A stretch of 49,257 nt of DNA from Bryobacterales bacterium (GCA_026954325.1 JAIXKK010000048.1:17416-66672); one strand, 5' to 3'; numbered from the stretch's first letter, positions 32,439 to 42,263 are shown. Notes: generated by a model from the letters alone, not told the origin. Made by a program: numbers and translations.

Positions 32439-33949
32439 ATGGCTCAGATTCGAGCAGATGAAATAACGCGGCTACTCCGTGAGGAGATTGTTCATTTCGA
32501 GAAGACGATCAGCGTCGAGGAAACGGGTTCGGTCATTTCGGTAGGTGACGGCATCGCCCGTGTTCACGGGCTCGAAAACGTCATGTACGGGGAACTGGTG
32601 GATCTTCCCCATAACGTGACCGGCCTCGCCATGAACCTGGAAGAAGATCAGGTGGGCGTCGTACTGTTCGGTGATTACGAAATGATCAAGGAAGGCGACG
32701 AAGTTCGCCGCACCAAGCGCATCATGTCCGTACCCGTGGGTCCGGGGCTGGTGGGACGCGTGGTGAACGCCATCGGGGAGCCCATTGACGGCAAGGGGCC
32801 GATCGAAGCAGCCGAATATTTTCCCGTCGAGCGCATCGCGCCCGGGGTTGTGGAACGTATGCCGGTCAAAGAACCGCTGCAAACGGGGATCAAAGCCATC
32901 GACAGCATGGTGCCCATCGGCCGCGGCCAGCGCGAGTTGATCATCGGCGACCGTCAGACGGGAAAGACCACCGTCGCGCTCGATACCATCATCAACCAGA
33001 AGGGCGGCGACGTCATCTGCATCTACGTCGCCATCGGTCAAAAGCGTTCGACGGTGGCCCAGGTGGTGAAGACGCTTGAAGAGTACGGCGCCATGGAATA
33101 CACATCGTCGTGGCCGCCACGGCGTCCGATCCCGCCCCCATGCAATATCTGGCGCCCTATTCCGGCTGCGCCATGGGGGAGTATTTCCGCGACCGCAACC
33201 AGCATGCGCTCTGCATCTACGATGACCTTTCGAAACAAGCCGCCGCGTACCGCGAAATCTCGCTTCTCCTGCGGCGCCCGCCGGGGCGCGAAGCCTTCCC
33301 CGGCGACGTGTTCTACCTGCACTCCCGCCTGCTGGAGCGCGCGGCCAAACTGAAAAGCGGAGGCTCGCTGACCGCGCTGCCGTTCATTGAAACGCAGGCT
33401 GGCGACGTATCGGCCTACATTCCCACTAACGTCATCTCGATTACGGACGGGCAGATCTTTTTGGAAGCGGACCTGTTCAACAGCAACGTTCGTCCCGCCA
33501 TCAACGTCGGCATTTCCGTGAGCCGCGTGGGCGGCAGCGCCCAGATTAAGGCCATGCGGAAAGTGGCGGGAACGCTGCGGTTGGAACTCGCGCAGTACCG
33601 CGCGCTGGCCGCCTTTGCGCAATTCGGCTCCGAACTCGACAAAGCGTCCCAGCAGCAACTCAACCGGGGCGCGCGCCTCGTCGAGATCCTGAAGCAGGGC
33701 CAGTTTGAGCCGGTGCCCGTCGAAAAGCAGGTGCTCATCATTTATGCCGCCACCAACGGCTTTCTGGACGACCTGCCCGTGGATCAATGCCGCAAGTTCG
33801 AAGAAGAACTGATCCGCTACACGGAAAACGGCCATCCCGCCCTGCTTGCCGCCATCCGTGAAAAGAAGGACATCGATGATTCCCTCAAGACCCAATTGAA
33901 TTCCGTGTTGAAGGAATTCAAGCAGCGCTTTGTAGCAAACAAGGGTTAA
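32439..33949 (+). CDS. atpA: ATP synthase F1 subunit alpha, reading frame broken by an apparent 1-base deletion
   Basis: The two frames together encode an alpha subunit of about 503 residues, the normal length. The first frame (from ATG 32439, AAGGATTT upstream) holds the N-terminal barrel and the Walker A motif [13 protein letters not shown]. It is correct through EEYGAMEYT. The homology then continues in the next frame with [21 protein letters not shown] and runs to the stop at 33949 ([45 protein letters not shown]). One base is missing between 33103 and 33104: TAC-AC-ATC should read TAC-ACN-ATC. If real, translation of the first frame would end at 33353 without the catalytic-interface half. 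A sequencing or assembly error is the simplest explanation for an essential gene. Confidence 0.9.
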
Positions 33950-33952
33950 TCC

Positions 33953-36269
<2,317 letters not shown>

Positions 36270-36277
36270 CGCGCCCC

Positions 36278-36676
36278 ATGGCCGCCACCTTCGAACTCGA
36301 GATTGCCACGCCGGAGCGCCTGCTTGTCAAAGAACTGGTGACCGAGGCGCAAGTCCCCGCCGTGGGCGGGGAGATCGGCGTGCTGCCCGGCCATGCGCCG
36401 CTGCTTTCCGAACTCGGCATCGGCGCGTTGAGCTATGTCGTGAATGGGGAACAGCGCCACCTGGCCGTTGCCGGCGGGGTGGTTGAAGTGCAGGCTGAGA
36501 CGTGCCGGGTGCTCGCGATGGCCGCGGAAAAACCTTCGGAAATCGACTCCTCGCGCGCCAGGGCCGCCGAGAAGCGCGCCACGGACCGGTTGGCGACAAT
36601 GAAGGACAATCTCGACTATGCGCGGGCGCTTAACGCCTTGAACCGCGCGCAGGCGCGGTTGAGGGTTGCCAAGTAG
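36278..36676 (+). CDS. atpC: ATP synthase F1 subunit epsilon
   Basis: A 132-residue epsilon subunit. The N-terminal beta sandwich shows FELEIATPERLLVKELVTEAQVPAVGGEIGVLPGHAPLLSELG-type conservation (GEIGVLPGHAP is diagnostic). The C-terminal helical hairpin (AAEKRATDRLATM, ALNRAQARL) is the part that in many bacteria inhibits ATP hydrolysis. It begins eight bases after atpD and is the last gene of the operon. No terminator is obvious in the 42 bases before the convergent nsrR-like gene. Confidence 0.93.
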   Translation: MAATFELEIATPERLLVKELVTEAQVPAVGGEIGVLPGHAPLLSELGIGALSYVVNGEQRHLAVAGGVVEVQAETCRVLAMAAEKPSEIDSSRARAAEKRATDRLATMKDNLDYARALNALNRAQARLRVAK

Positions 36677-36718
36677 AGTTTCCACTCGCTGTCCACTCTC
36701 CGTTTCTTCAGGCGGGTG

Positions 36719-37177
36719 TCAACTCGGCCTGGTCTCAATCATCTCGATGTTGAGCAGAGATTTCAGCCGGGTCCGGCTCTGCAGGAGATCGGCCAGCGTG
36801 TGGTTGTCGAGGACGTCGAGGAACGCCTCCACCGCTTTGCCCAGGATCAGTTGCAGCCGGCATGCCGGCATGATCACGCAGGCAGAGGGATGATCAAGGT
36901 CAAAACACTCGGTTATGACAAAGTCCGGCTCCATTTGCCGGACAACCTGTCCGAGGTTGATCTCTTCCGGAATGCCGGCCAACTTCATTCCACCGCCCCG
37001 GCCGCGAACGGTTTCGATGTAGCCCAGCTTGCCTAAATTGTGAATGATCTTCATAAGGTGATTCGCCGACACTCCATAGGTTTCGGAAAGTTCACGGATG
37101 GTCGTCAGCCGTTCTCCGCGAAGGCCGAGGTACATCAGCACCCGAAAACTATAGTCGGTGTAGGCGGTGAGCTTCAC
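36719..37177 (-). CDS. nsrR: Rrf2-family repressor, NsrR-like
   Basis: A 152-residue winged-helix regulator of the Rrf2 family. The N-terminus LTAYTDYSFRVLMYLGL and helix-turn-helix TIRELSETYGVSANHLMKII match NsrR. Three cysteines (C91, C100, C106 in ECFDLDHPSACVIMPACRL) are placed to hold an iron-sulfur cluster, and Asp8 matches the fourth ligand known for Streptomyces NsrR. Such proteins lose repression when nitric oxide attacks the cluster. The start is GTG 37177 with GAGGT upstream. Its own promoter carries a candidate operator, and a matching site lies over the ferredoxin promoter. IscR-like function is less likely because the cysteine spacing differs. Confidence 0.85.
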   Translation of the reverse strand: MKLTAYTDYSFRVLMYLGLRGERLTTIRELSETYGVSANHLMKIIHNLGKLGYIETVRGRGGGMKLAGIPEEINLGQVVRQMEPDFVITECFDLDHPSACVIMPACRLQLILGKAVEAFLDVLDNHTLADLLQSRTRLKSLLNIEMIETRPS

Positions 37178-37200
37178 TGGGAAATCTTACCTCGACATCA

Positions 37201-37226
37201 AAAGATGTATTGTACGTACCATCTAT
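37201..37226 (-). promoter_or_regulatory. candidate NsrR-type operator upstream of the Rrf2 gene
   Basis: The imperfect inverted repeat has a left arm AAAGATGTAT (37201-37210) and a right arm ACCATCTAT (37218-37226) around TGTACGT. It starts 24 bases upstream of the nsrR-like start codon and overlaps the -10 element of its promoter. The left arm is identical to that of the second site at 37809. Autorepression is inferred. Confidence 0.6.
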
Positions 37227-37250
37227 ACAGGGTTCACGCTTTTTTGGCAA
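37222..37250 (-). promoter_or_regulatory. sigma-70-type promoter of the Rrf2 gene
   Basis: Read on the minus strand, TTGCCA (37250-37245) and TATAGA (37227-37222) are 17 bases apart. The -10 overlaps the palindromic site at 37201-37226, so a bound repressor would block polymerase. Confidence 0.55.
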
Positions 37251-37319
37251 GAGCGATTCAGACGAGACAGGGATCTGAAACGTGGCGAAAGTGATTCTGT
37301 AGCGCTTTGATTTAGCAGA

Positions 37320-37334
37320 CCCCCGGCGCGGGGG
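37320..37334. terminator. GC hairpin with short T-rich tail
   Basis: CCCCCG (37320-37325) pairs with CGGGGG (37329-37334) around GCG, followed by CCTCTTT. It may terminate transcription reading rightward, or be a leftover of the decayed region it sits in. Confidence 0.35.
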
Positions 37335-37440
37335 CCTCTTTGCCATCCTCGATGATGCGGCCTCCGCCGGCGAGGCCAGGTTCCCGGCACGGCTCACGAA
37401 GATTGCCGTGGCGAAGCGCTTGGGCGGCTTCGGCGCCGTA

Positions 37441-37778
37441 AACGCCTGAGGTGATTCCGGACACGATGAAGAGCCACGACAACCCGGCCGCGCCTCGCAT
37501 GATCTGGAGGTTCGCGCGGCGATTGAAGACGCCGTGGAAAAGCTTTCGCCGATTTACCGCTCGGTGTTCGTCCTTCGGGAACTGGAAGAACCTTCCGCTC
37601 CCGAGACGGCCGAAGGCCTGGGCGTCACGGAAGAGACGGCCAAAGACGCGTCTCCATCGCGCCCGCGGGTTCCTGCGGCGAAGGCTCAAACGCATCATCG
37701 GAGGGGGCGCAAAGCCGGCCCTTCTCCTATGGTGAGCGGCGGCGCGATGCGATGACGGCCGCCGTCATGGCGCGGATT
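37441..37778 (+). pseudogene. decayed ECF sigma-factor gene, region 4 remnant with two frameshifts
   Basis: Three frames in succession encode the end of an ECF sigma factor. Up to about 37644 one frame reads LEVRAAIEDAVEKLSPIYRS, then VFVLRELEEPSAPETAEGLG and VTEETAK. From 37643 the next frame continues with KTRLHRARGFLRRRLKRIIG, fitting one extra A in the AAA at 37642-37644. From about 37721 a third frame gives FSYGERRRDAMTAAVMARI, matching the usual sigma-factor C-terminus. Region 2 and the N-terminus are absent. The gene is therefore dead and lies between the Rrf2 and ferredoxin genes. The 200 bases before it (37241-37440) show no gene. Confidence 0.7.
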
Positions 37779-37799
37779 CATTTCCGCGGGGTCAGGTGC

Positions 37800-37828
37800 T
37801 TGACATATAAAGATGTATTTGTTACATA
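37800..37828 (+). promoter_or_regulatory. promoter of the ferredoxin gene
   Basis: TTGACA (37800-37805), a perfect -35, and TACATA (37823-37828) are 17 bases apart. The leader to the ferredoxin start is about 125 bases. The Rrf2-type palindrome lies across the spacer and -10. Confidence 0.65.
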
Positions 37829-37834
37829 TCTTTT
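37809..37834 (+). promoter_or_regulatory. candidate NsrR-type operator over the ferredoxin promoter
   Basis: Left arm AAAGATGTAT (37809-37818), then TTGT, then right arm TACATATCTTTT (37823-37834), an AT-rich inverted repeat. It covers the spacer and -10 of the ferredoxin promoter and repeats the sequence found upstream of the Rrf2 gene. The AAGATGTAT half-site resembles the AAGATG-type NsrR consensus of enterobacteria. Confidence 0.65.
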
Positions 37835-37961
37835 AAGCATCGCCGCTTCACGCAAAGCGTGTTGCGAAGCTCCGGATGGAGAGCGGATTCTCCCTGACCG
37901 GATGTGGCCGCGCGGTTTCTCTTAAAGAACACCCGCGCCGGCATGGAGACAAGGAGAAATT

Positions 37962-38231
37962 ATGGCTTACGTGATTGCAGAACCTTGCATAGGAGTGAAA
38001 GACACGGCTTGTGTCGACGCCTGCCCGGTGGATTGCATACATCCGCGCAAGGACGAGGCCGGCTTCGAATCGGCGGCTCAGCTCTACATCGATCCACGGG
38101 AATGCATCGATTGCGGCGCGTGCGTTCCGGTGTGTCCGGTCTCAGCCATCTTTTCCATCGATACTCTCCCGGAGAAGTGGGCTGCTTACGCGGAGATCAA
38201 CGCGGAGCACTACCGGAAATGCGGACGGTAA
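37962..38231 (+). CDS. fdxA: seven-iron ferredoxin
   Basis: An 89-residue ferredoxin with one [3Fe-4S] and one [4Fe-4S] cluster. Cysteines are at residues 9, 17, 21 and 25 (EPCIGVKDTACVDACPVDC) and 48, 51, 54 and 58 (RECIDCGACVPVCPVSAI), the FdxA pattern. It carries electrons at low potential in the cytoplasm. AAGGAG lies five bases before the ATG. The strong TTGACA promoter upstream overlaps a palindrome that matches one before the nsrR-like gene. Induction by nitric oxide or iron-sulfur stress is therefore the likely control. Confidence 0.93.
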   Translation: MAYVIAEPCIGVKDTACVDACPVDCIHPRKDEAGFESAAQLYIDPRECIDCGACVPVCPVSAIFSIDTLPEKWAAYAEINAEHYRKCGR

Positions 38232-38304
38232 GACACGGAACCGGCGCCGGCGGTGCGGCGGTGTGCGCCGTTGTCCGATTCGTTAAAGATGAGAACATCA
38301 GATC

Positions 38305-38934
38305 ATGAAGAAGGTGCAGATGCTCAGGCGGCCGGTGATTGTGGCTTTGCTGCTTAGTGGATTCCATGGAACGCAACGAGCCGCCGCTCATTGCGATGGA
38401 ATGGATGGGCCCGTCGTAAAGGCGGCTCGAGGAGCTCTGGAGGCGGGCGATGTTCGTATTGTCCTTGCCTGGGTTCAAAAAGATGACGAAGCCGCGGTCC
38501 GGGAGGCATTCACTCAATCGCAAGCGGTCCGCGGGCTGAATTCCCAGGCACGGGAACTCGCGGACCGTTACTTCTATGAGACTGTAGTCCGAATCCACCG
38601 GGCAGGGGAGGGCGAACCGTATACCGGCCTGAAGCCGGCCGGGCGCGATCCGGGACCGGCGGTTGTGTCCGCCGATGAAGCCATCGAGAGCGGCTCGGTC
38701 GACGGTCTGGTGAAACTGCTGTCCGAAGCTGCCGCAAAGGGCATGCGGGAGCGATTCCAGCAGGTCCGGGCCCGGAAGGGTTTCGCCAGGGACGACACGG
38801 ACGCGGGGCGCGACTACGTCAAGGCGTACGTCGAGTTCATCCACTACGCCGAAGGGCTGCATAACGCCATTCAGCCCGGCGGCGGCCCACATTCTGAGCG
38901 CTCCCATGACCCGGGCAAGCACGCGGCACACTAG
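38305..38934 (+). CDS. exported DUF6448-like protein
   Basis: A 209-residue protein with a signal peptide ending near RAAA|HCDG. The mature N-terminus HCDGMDGPVVKAARGALEAGD and the later RYFYETVVRIHRAGEGEPYTGLKPAG are hallmarks I associate with DUF6448, a family without a known function. The conserved His-Cys-Asp at the mature N-terminus and RIHRAGEG could bind a metal; this is inference. Two starts are possible: ATG 38305, or ATG 38320 with a better Shine-Dalgarno (AGAAGG six bases upstream) and a shorter signal peptide. It follows fdxA by 73 bases and is probably in the same regulon. The last four bases overlap the convergent DUF302 gene. Confidence 0.75.
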   Translation: MKKVQMLRRPVIVALLLSGFHGTQRAAAHCDGMDGPVVKAARGALEAGDVRIVLAWVQKDDEAAVREAFTQSQAVRGLNSQARELADRYFYETVVRIHRAGEGEPYTGLKPAGRDPGPAVVSADEAIESGSVDGLVKLLSEAAAKGMRERFQQVRARKGFARDDTDAGRDYVKAYVEFIHYAEGLHNAIQPGGGPHSERSHDPGKHAAH

Positions 38935-39371
38935 CCGGCGATCAGATGTGCTCCTTCGCGTTCCGCAATTGTCTCAACGGCGCGGACGATTCGTGCGTGC
39001 AGGTTCAACAAGGGCTCGCGCACGCCGGCCGGAAGTTCTCCCGCCATCCGCGCCATGATGCCGCGCACGAATATACCGGTGTGGCGGCTGTTCCCGGAGA
39101 CAACAACCGGCAGTGGAGCCAGAAGTGCGGCGCCCTTATGAAAAACAACGGCCTCCAGTAGCAGCGCCGGCTCATCCACGTAAAGGACGACGCAGGGCGC
39201 CAGGCCTGCGCCGAGTTCCTGCTTGATACGCGTTGTGACATCCAGTTCCGCCGTCACGCGCAGGCCCTGTTGAGACAGCACCCGCCGCACCATGCGAAGT
39301 GTGGCCTGATGCGACTCGGCCACACCGAACGTCACCAGCGATGATTCCCTGGTCATCTCGTGTTCTGACAC
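38931..39371 (-). CDS. DUF302-like protein
   Basis: A 146-residue cytosolic protein resembling DUF302. The pattern is MVRRVLSQQGLRVTAELDVTTRIKQELG, then PCVVLYVDEPALLLEAV and ALLAPLPVVVSG. The C-terminal part (about 105-146) is helical and less typical (GIMARMAGELPAGVREPLLNLHARIVRAVETI). DUF302 proteins are small alpha/beta dimers, often near sulfur or stress genes; no reaction is known. A different start within the first few codons (residue 6) is possible. Its 3' end overlaps the DUF6448 gene by four bases. Confidence 0.7.
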   Translation of the reverse strand: MSEHEMTRESSLVTFGVAESHQATLRMVRRVLSQQGLRVTAELDVTTRIKQELGAGLAPCVVLYVDEPALLLEAVVFHKGAALLAPLPVVVSGNSRHTGIFVRGIMARMAGELPAGVREPLLNLHARIVRAVETIAEREGAHLIAG

Positions 39372-39605
39372 GCTGAACCTGGTGCAATCCGGAAGCCATA
39401 CGTGTTCCGGGAGGTCTGCGCCCCGCCGCGCCGTACGAGATGCGGAATGGGTGGACCTAAGCGGCCACTTGTGTGCGTTTTCGGGCGCCGTGAAAGGTGC
39501 TTGGGAAGCGAAGTCCTTGAAAATCTCCCCACGGCGCGTGGCACGCCAATTGCTCTAATCTCACCTTTGAAGCACATATCGTGCGATTTCACCGGGAGGG
39601 CTGAC

Positions 39606-40088
39606 ATGAGGGACCGAATATATATCACCGAGGCTGATTTCGAAAGACTAAGCCATCTCGTCGAAGGCCGCCGTTCGGGAAGAGGTCCCGACCCCGAGAA
39701 TCTCGACACCCTGGAGCGGGAACTGGACCGCGCCGACGTGGTCGAGGCGGAAGCGATTCCGTCCGACGTCGTGACGATGAACTCGGAGGTGCGTCTGAAG
39801 GATCTGGACTCGGGCGATATTAAGGTCTACAGGCTTGTATTCCCCTCGCAGGTAGGGAAGGCGAACAGCATTTCGATCCTGGCGCCCATCGGGATCGCAA
39901 TGCTCGGCTACCGCGTGGGCGACATCTTCGAATGGCGCGTGCCCAAGGGCATCAGGCGCCTCAAGGTCCTGGACGTTCTCTACCAACCGGAAGCCGCCGA
40001 AGTCCGCGGCAAACAGGGGCTTGCCGCTGGCCGCCGCCGCCGGAAGGCTTCCGCCCGGACGCTTCAAGGAAGCGGTGTCCCATCGTGA
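39606..40088 (+). CDS. Rnk/GreA-type nucleoside diphosphate kinase regulator
   Basis: A 160-residue protein with a short N-terminal coiled-coil (IYITEADFERLSHLVEG to LDTLERELDRADVV) and a GreA/GreB C-terminal FKBP-like domain (VTMNSEVRLKDLDSGDIKVYRLVFPSQ, ISILAPIGIAMLGYRVGDIFEWRVP). This is the build of Rnk, which binds RNA polymerase near the secondary channel without GreA's long cleavage hairpin. The start at 39606 has GGAGGG five bases upstream; the open frame further upstream has no homology. The last 30 or so residues are a basic tail not typical of Rnk. It overlaps a small convergent open frame. Confidence 0.85.
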   Translation: MRDRIYITEADFERLSHLVEGRRSGRGPDPENLDTLERELDRADVVEAEAIPSDVVTMNSEVRLKDLDSGDIKVYRLVFPSQVGKANSISILAPIGIAMLGYRVGDIFEWRVPKGIRRLKVLDVLYQPEAAEVRGKQGLAAGRRRRKASARTLQGSGVPS

Positions 40089-40273
40089 CTCGTTGCAGCG
40101 GTCGCGCCACGGGCCTCCACTCCGCCATGGCGAACGCTCTCCACCGGCGCGATTGACGCCGATTCGGGTATTTGCGGCGACTGATCCTCGGACATGCTCA
40201 AGGAGAACAGGCCCGCCGCCAGGCTGATGAAAAATGCCGCCGCCAGCAGAGCCAATAGCCCGAAGTGGAGCAT
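40064..40273 (-). CDS. possible small membrane protein, unknown
   Basis: An open frame of 69 residues from ATG 40273, with one strong membrane span (LLALLAAAFFISLAAGLFSL) and a polar tail. The frame is open upstream to 40387, and another ATG at 40345 would add a cysteine-containing segment. It directly follows the receiver protein gene on the same strand and may be co-transcribed. There is no clear Shine-Dalgarno and the 3' end overlaps the Rnk gene by 25 bases. It could be a chance frame. Confidence 0.35.
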   Translation of the reverse strand: MLHFGLLALLAAAFFISLAAGLFSLSMSEDQSPQIPESASIAPVESVRHGGVEARGATAATSHDGTPLP

Positions 40274-40329
40274 TCGATCCACGCAACTCGGCTTGTGCCG
40301 TGTACCGCAAGCCTTTGGGCATCCAGGCC

Positions 40330-40854
40330 TCAGGCATCGGAGCATGGCGCGCCCCCACTCTCCAGGTCTTCGAACTGCTTCATCCACTGGTGCCAGGCGC
40401 TGGCGACCGTCCAGATTACCTCCGCTTCGCGCAGCGGCCGTATGACCGCATCGAAGCCCCCCAATGCCGGCGCCTCGCCCATCAGGCTCTTGTCGCTACC
40501 AATGACGACAAACATCGGCGCATCTGGAGTTGCGTTCACTACGCCGAGCGCCTCCTGCCAAACGCCGTCCGGCAGAGCCTCCTCGCAAACAACCACCGCG
40601 GCTTTTTGATTTCCCAGGAACGCACGCGCTTCCGCAAGATTCGCCGCGCGCCGGACGGTCCAGCCGAACTTTGTGAACAGCCCGGCCAGATAGACGGCCA
40701 GTGTAGGATTGGCGCCGACGCTGAGGACGTCCGTCACGGCCGTGAGGCGTTCCTGGCGCTCTTTGCAGTGGTCCGCGTCAACTTCCGTTGCAGATGGCGG
40801 CCGCGGGCAGGCGGGCGCAACAGGCAGCGTCTCGCTCGACAGATTGCGGGTCAT
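40330..40854 (-). CDS. degenerate receiver-domain (CheY-like) protein
   Basis: A 174-residue protein with a receiver-like alpha/beta fold from about residue 40 (VLSVGANPTLAVYLAGLFTKFG to AEVIWTVASAWHQWMKQ). The residues needed for phosphorylation are altered. The N-terminal acidic pair is missing (SVGANPT), the phospho-acceptor strand reads VVVCEEALPDG with Glu where Asp is expected, and the usual lysine is arginine (VIRPL). Related proteins with an ICERDLPDG motif are common in Solibacter-type genomes. It is probably a phosphorylation-independent signalling or binding module. The ATG at 40854 has GGGAGG seven bases upstream. The N-terminal 35 residues are disordered. Confidence 0.75.
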   Translation of the reverse strand: MTRNLSSETLPVAPACPRPPSATEVDADHCKERQERLTAVTDVLSVGANPTLAVYLAGLFTKFGWTVRRAANLAEARAFLGNQKAAVVVCEEALPDGVWQEALGVVNATPDAPMFVVIGSDKSLMGEAPALGGFDAVIRPLREAEVIWTVASAWHQWMKQFEDLESGGAPCSDA

Positions 40855-41403
40855 GGATATCCTCCCTTTGGGTTGTCACCAGAGAAGAGCAATCCGATAG
40901 CCACAATGCGATGCGCGCCAGGTGCGGGGTTGTGCGTTTCGAGTGAGTCACCGCCTGTCCGAAAACCGCCACCCGCTGCCCGTTATGGCGCACCCCAGGT
41001 GTGGATGCCACTCTACGGCTGGTTAGCTGACGCACGGGCAGCCCTGCCCGCTTGCCGAACTGTCGCGCATCTTCAAGCGCTGAACTGTTCTCCCAATGCG
41101 ATGCCTGAGCCGTTTGACGGCCCGGGTGACCGCCGCGGCATCCGTTCACGTCGGCAAGGTGAACGCTGATCAGCCCTGTTCGTCGGCGATCGCGATGGAC
41201 CGCGAACGCAACGCTCGTTCCATCTGCCGCTGAAGTTCGCCGTTCCCCTGCATGTCACGCGGCCGCGCGGAAATCTTCATTCGTTGCTACTCATTTGCGT
41301 TTATGGCCCACGTCGGTGAGCAATTCCCTAACCACGGGGCGTGCCGCCGGCAGCGCTTGACAGAGCCGCGGCCGTGTATCCACAATGTGAGCATAGAGTC
41401 ACA
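40855..41403. other. 549-base gap, no convincing gene
   Basis: The gap separates the receiver gene (minus) from the TetR gene (plus). A small hairpin CGGGCA-GCCC-TGCCCG is at 41035-41050. A 36-codon minus-strand frame (41170-41280) starting MKISARPRDMQG has no Shine-Dalgarno and is probably a remnant or chance. Longer plus-strand frames across the gap have unlikely composition. The TetR operator at 41387-41402 closes the region. Confidence 0.5.
41387..41402. promoter_or_regulatory. candidate TetR operator, site A
   Basis: GTGA (41387-41390), eight bases, TCAC (41399-41402), one base before the TetR start codon. Flanks extend the symmetry (CAAT before, AATG after). Position suggests autorepression. 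Confidence 0.6.
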
Positions 41404-41997
41404 ATGAGCGAGAAGTTGAATACGGAAATCCGTCAGGATCAGTTTGCGCAGGCTGCACTGGGGCTGGTTGCGGCTCATGGCTTGAAGGGCCTCAGCGTAG
41501 CTCGCGTCGCGCACCGGGTGGGCTTGGTGCCTTCGGCGGTCTACCGCCATTTCCGCGGCAAAGATGAATTGCTCGATGCCGTGCTCGATCTCATCCGCAA
41601 GAGGCTGACGCAAAACGTCCAGAAGGTTTCCGATGTCAAGGATTCGCTCGAATGCCTGCGGCGCCTCTTACTGTTGCACGCGCAACTGATCCGGGAAAAC
41701 CAGGGGGTTCCGCGCATCATTTTTTCCGAGGAACTCTACAGCGGCAACCCGCGGAGACAGACGGCGGTGTACGGGATTATCCAGGGGTATCTGAAACGGG
41801 TGGCTGAGATCATCAAACGCGGCCAGAGCGACGGGCAGATCCGGCGGGATCTCGACGCCTCGACGGTTTCCATCATGTTTCTGGGTCTGGTGCAACCGGC
41901 CGCCGTCCTCTGGCAGTTGAGCGACGGCGGTATCGACGTGACAAAGCACGTCGAAAGGGCCTGGCATATTTTCGCCGGGTGCATCCGCGCGAAGTAG
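41404..41997 (+). CDS. TetR-family repressor of the adjacent efflux operon
   Basis: A 197-residue TetR protein. The helix-turn-helix is at about residues 25-65 (ALGLVAAHGLKGLSVARVAHRVGLVPSAVYRHFRGKDELLDAVL). The ligand-binding C-terminus has KRVAEIIKRGQSDGQIRRDLDASTVSIMFLGLVQPAAVLW. ATG 41404 is chosen because the domain begins just after it and a GTGA-N8-TCAC palindrome lies immediately upstream; the frame from 41341 adds nothing family-like. Two more copies of the palindrome lie between this gene and the efflux operon. The layout resembles CecR controlling ybhGFSR in E. coli. Confidence 0.88.
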   Translation: MSEKLNTEIRQDQFAQAALGLVAAHGLKGLSVARVAHRVGLVPSAVYRHFRGKDELLDAVLDLIRKRLTQNVQKVSDVKDSLECLRRLLLLHAQLIRENQGVPRIIFSEELYSGNPRRQTAVYGIIQGYLKRVAEIIKRGQSDGQIRRDLDASTVSIMFLGLVQPAAVLWQLSDGGIDVTKHVERAWHIFAGCIRAK

Positions 41998-42109
41998 AGG
42001 CGGTGGCAGGCGCGGAGGGCAGAGGGAGCCACTGCGTTCTCACCATTTCAGTTGCTCCGGAATGGGTGTGACCGCAGTCACCGAAAGGCCTGTCACCGTT
42101 TGTCATAAT

Positions 42110-42125
42110 GTGAATCAGTAATCAC
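42110..42125. promoter_or_regulatory. candidate TetR operator, site B
   Basis: GTGA (42110-42113), eight bases, TCAC (42122-42125), in the 266-base gap between the TetR gene and the membrane fusion protein gene. A variant with a six-base spacer (GTGA-N6-TCAC) lies nearby at 42068-42081. Confidence 0.55.
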
Positions 42126-42228
42126 TATGGACCGGGATGCATACTGCAAAGTGGAACCAGGAATCCGGCGCGAGCGACCGGTCAAGGAGATCCTTCCGCC
42201 GGCAAGCGGAAATTTTTTTGACAAGAAA

Positions 42229-42244
42229 GTGAATATACATTCAC
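42229..42244. promoter_or_regulatory. candidate TetR operator, site C, at the efflux promoter
   Basis: GTGAATATACATTCAC, a palindrome with arms GTGAAT and ATTCAC. It begins six bases after a perfect -35 TTGACA (42218-42223) and runs up to the expected -10 position, 20 bases before the efflux start codon. Binding here would block transcription. Confidence 0.65.
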
Positions 42245-42263
42245 ATGCAAACGAGGTAACGAA

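Noticed and set aside
40234..41169. Plus-strand open frame of 311 codons across the receiver gene and the following gap
   Set aside because: Mostly antisense to the receiver gene, which has a strong Shine-Dalgarno and a fold; the rest is Arg/Pro-rich.
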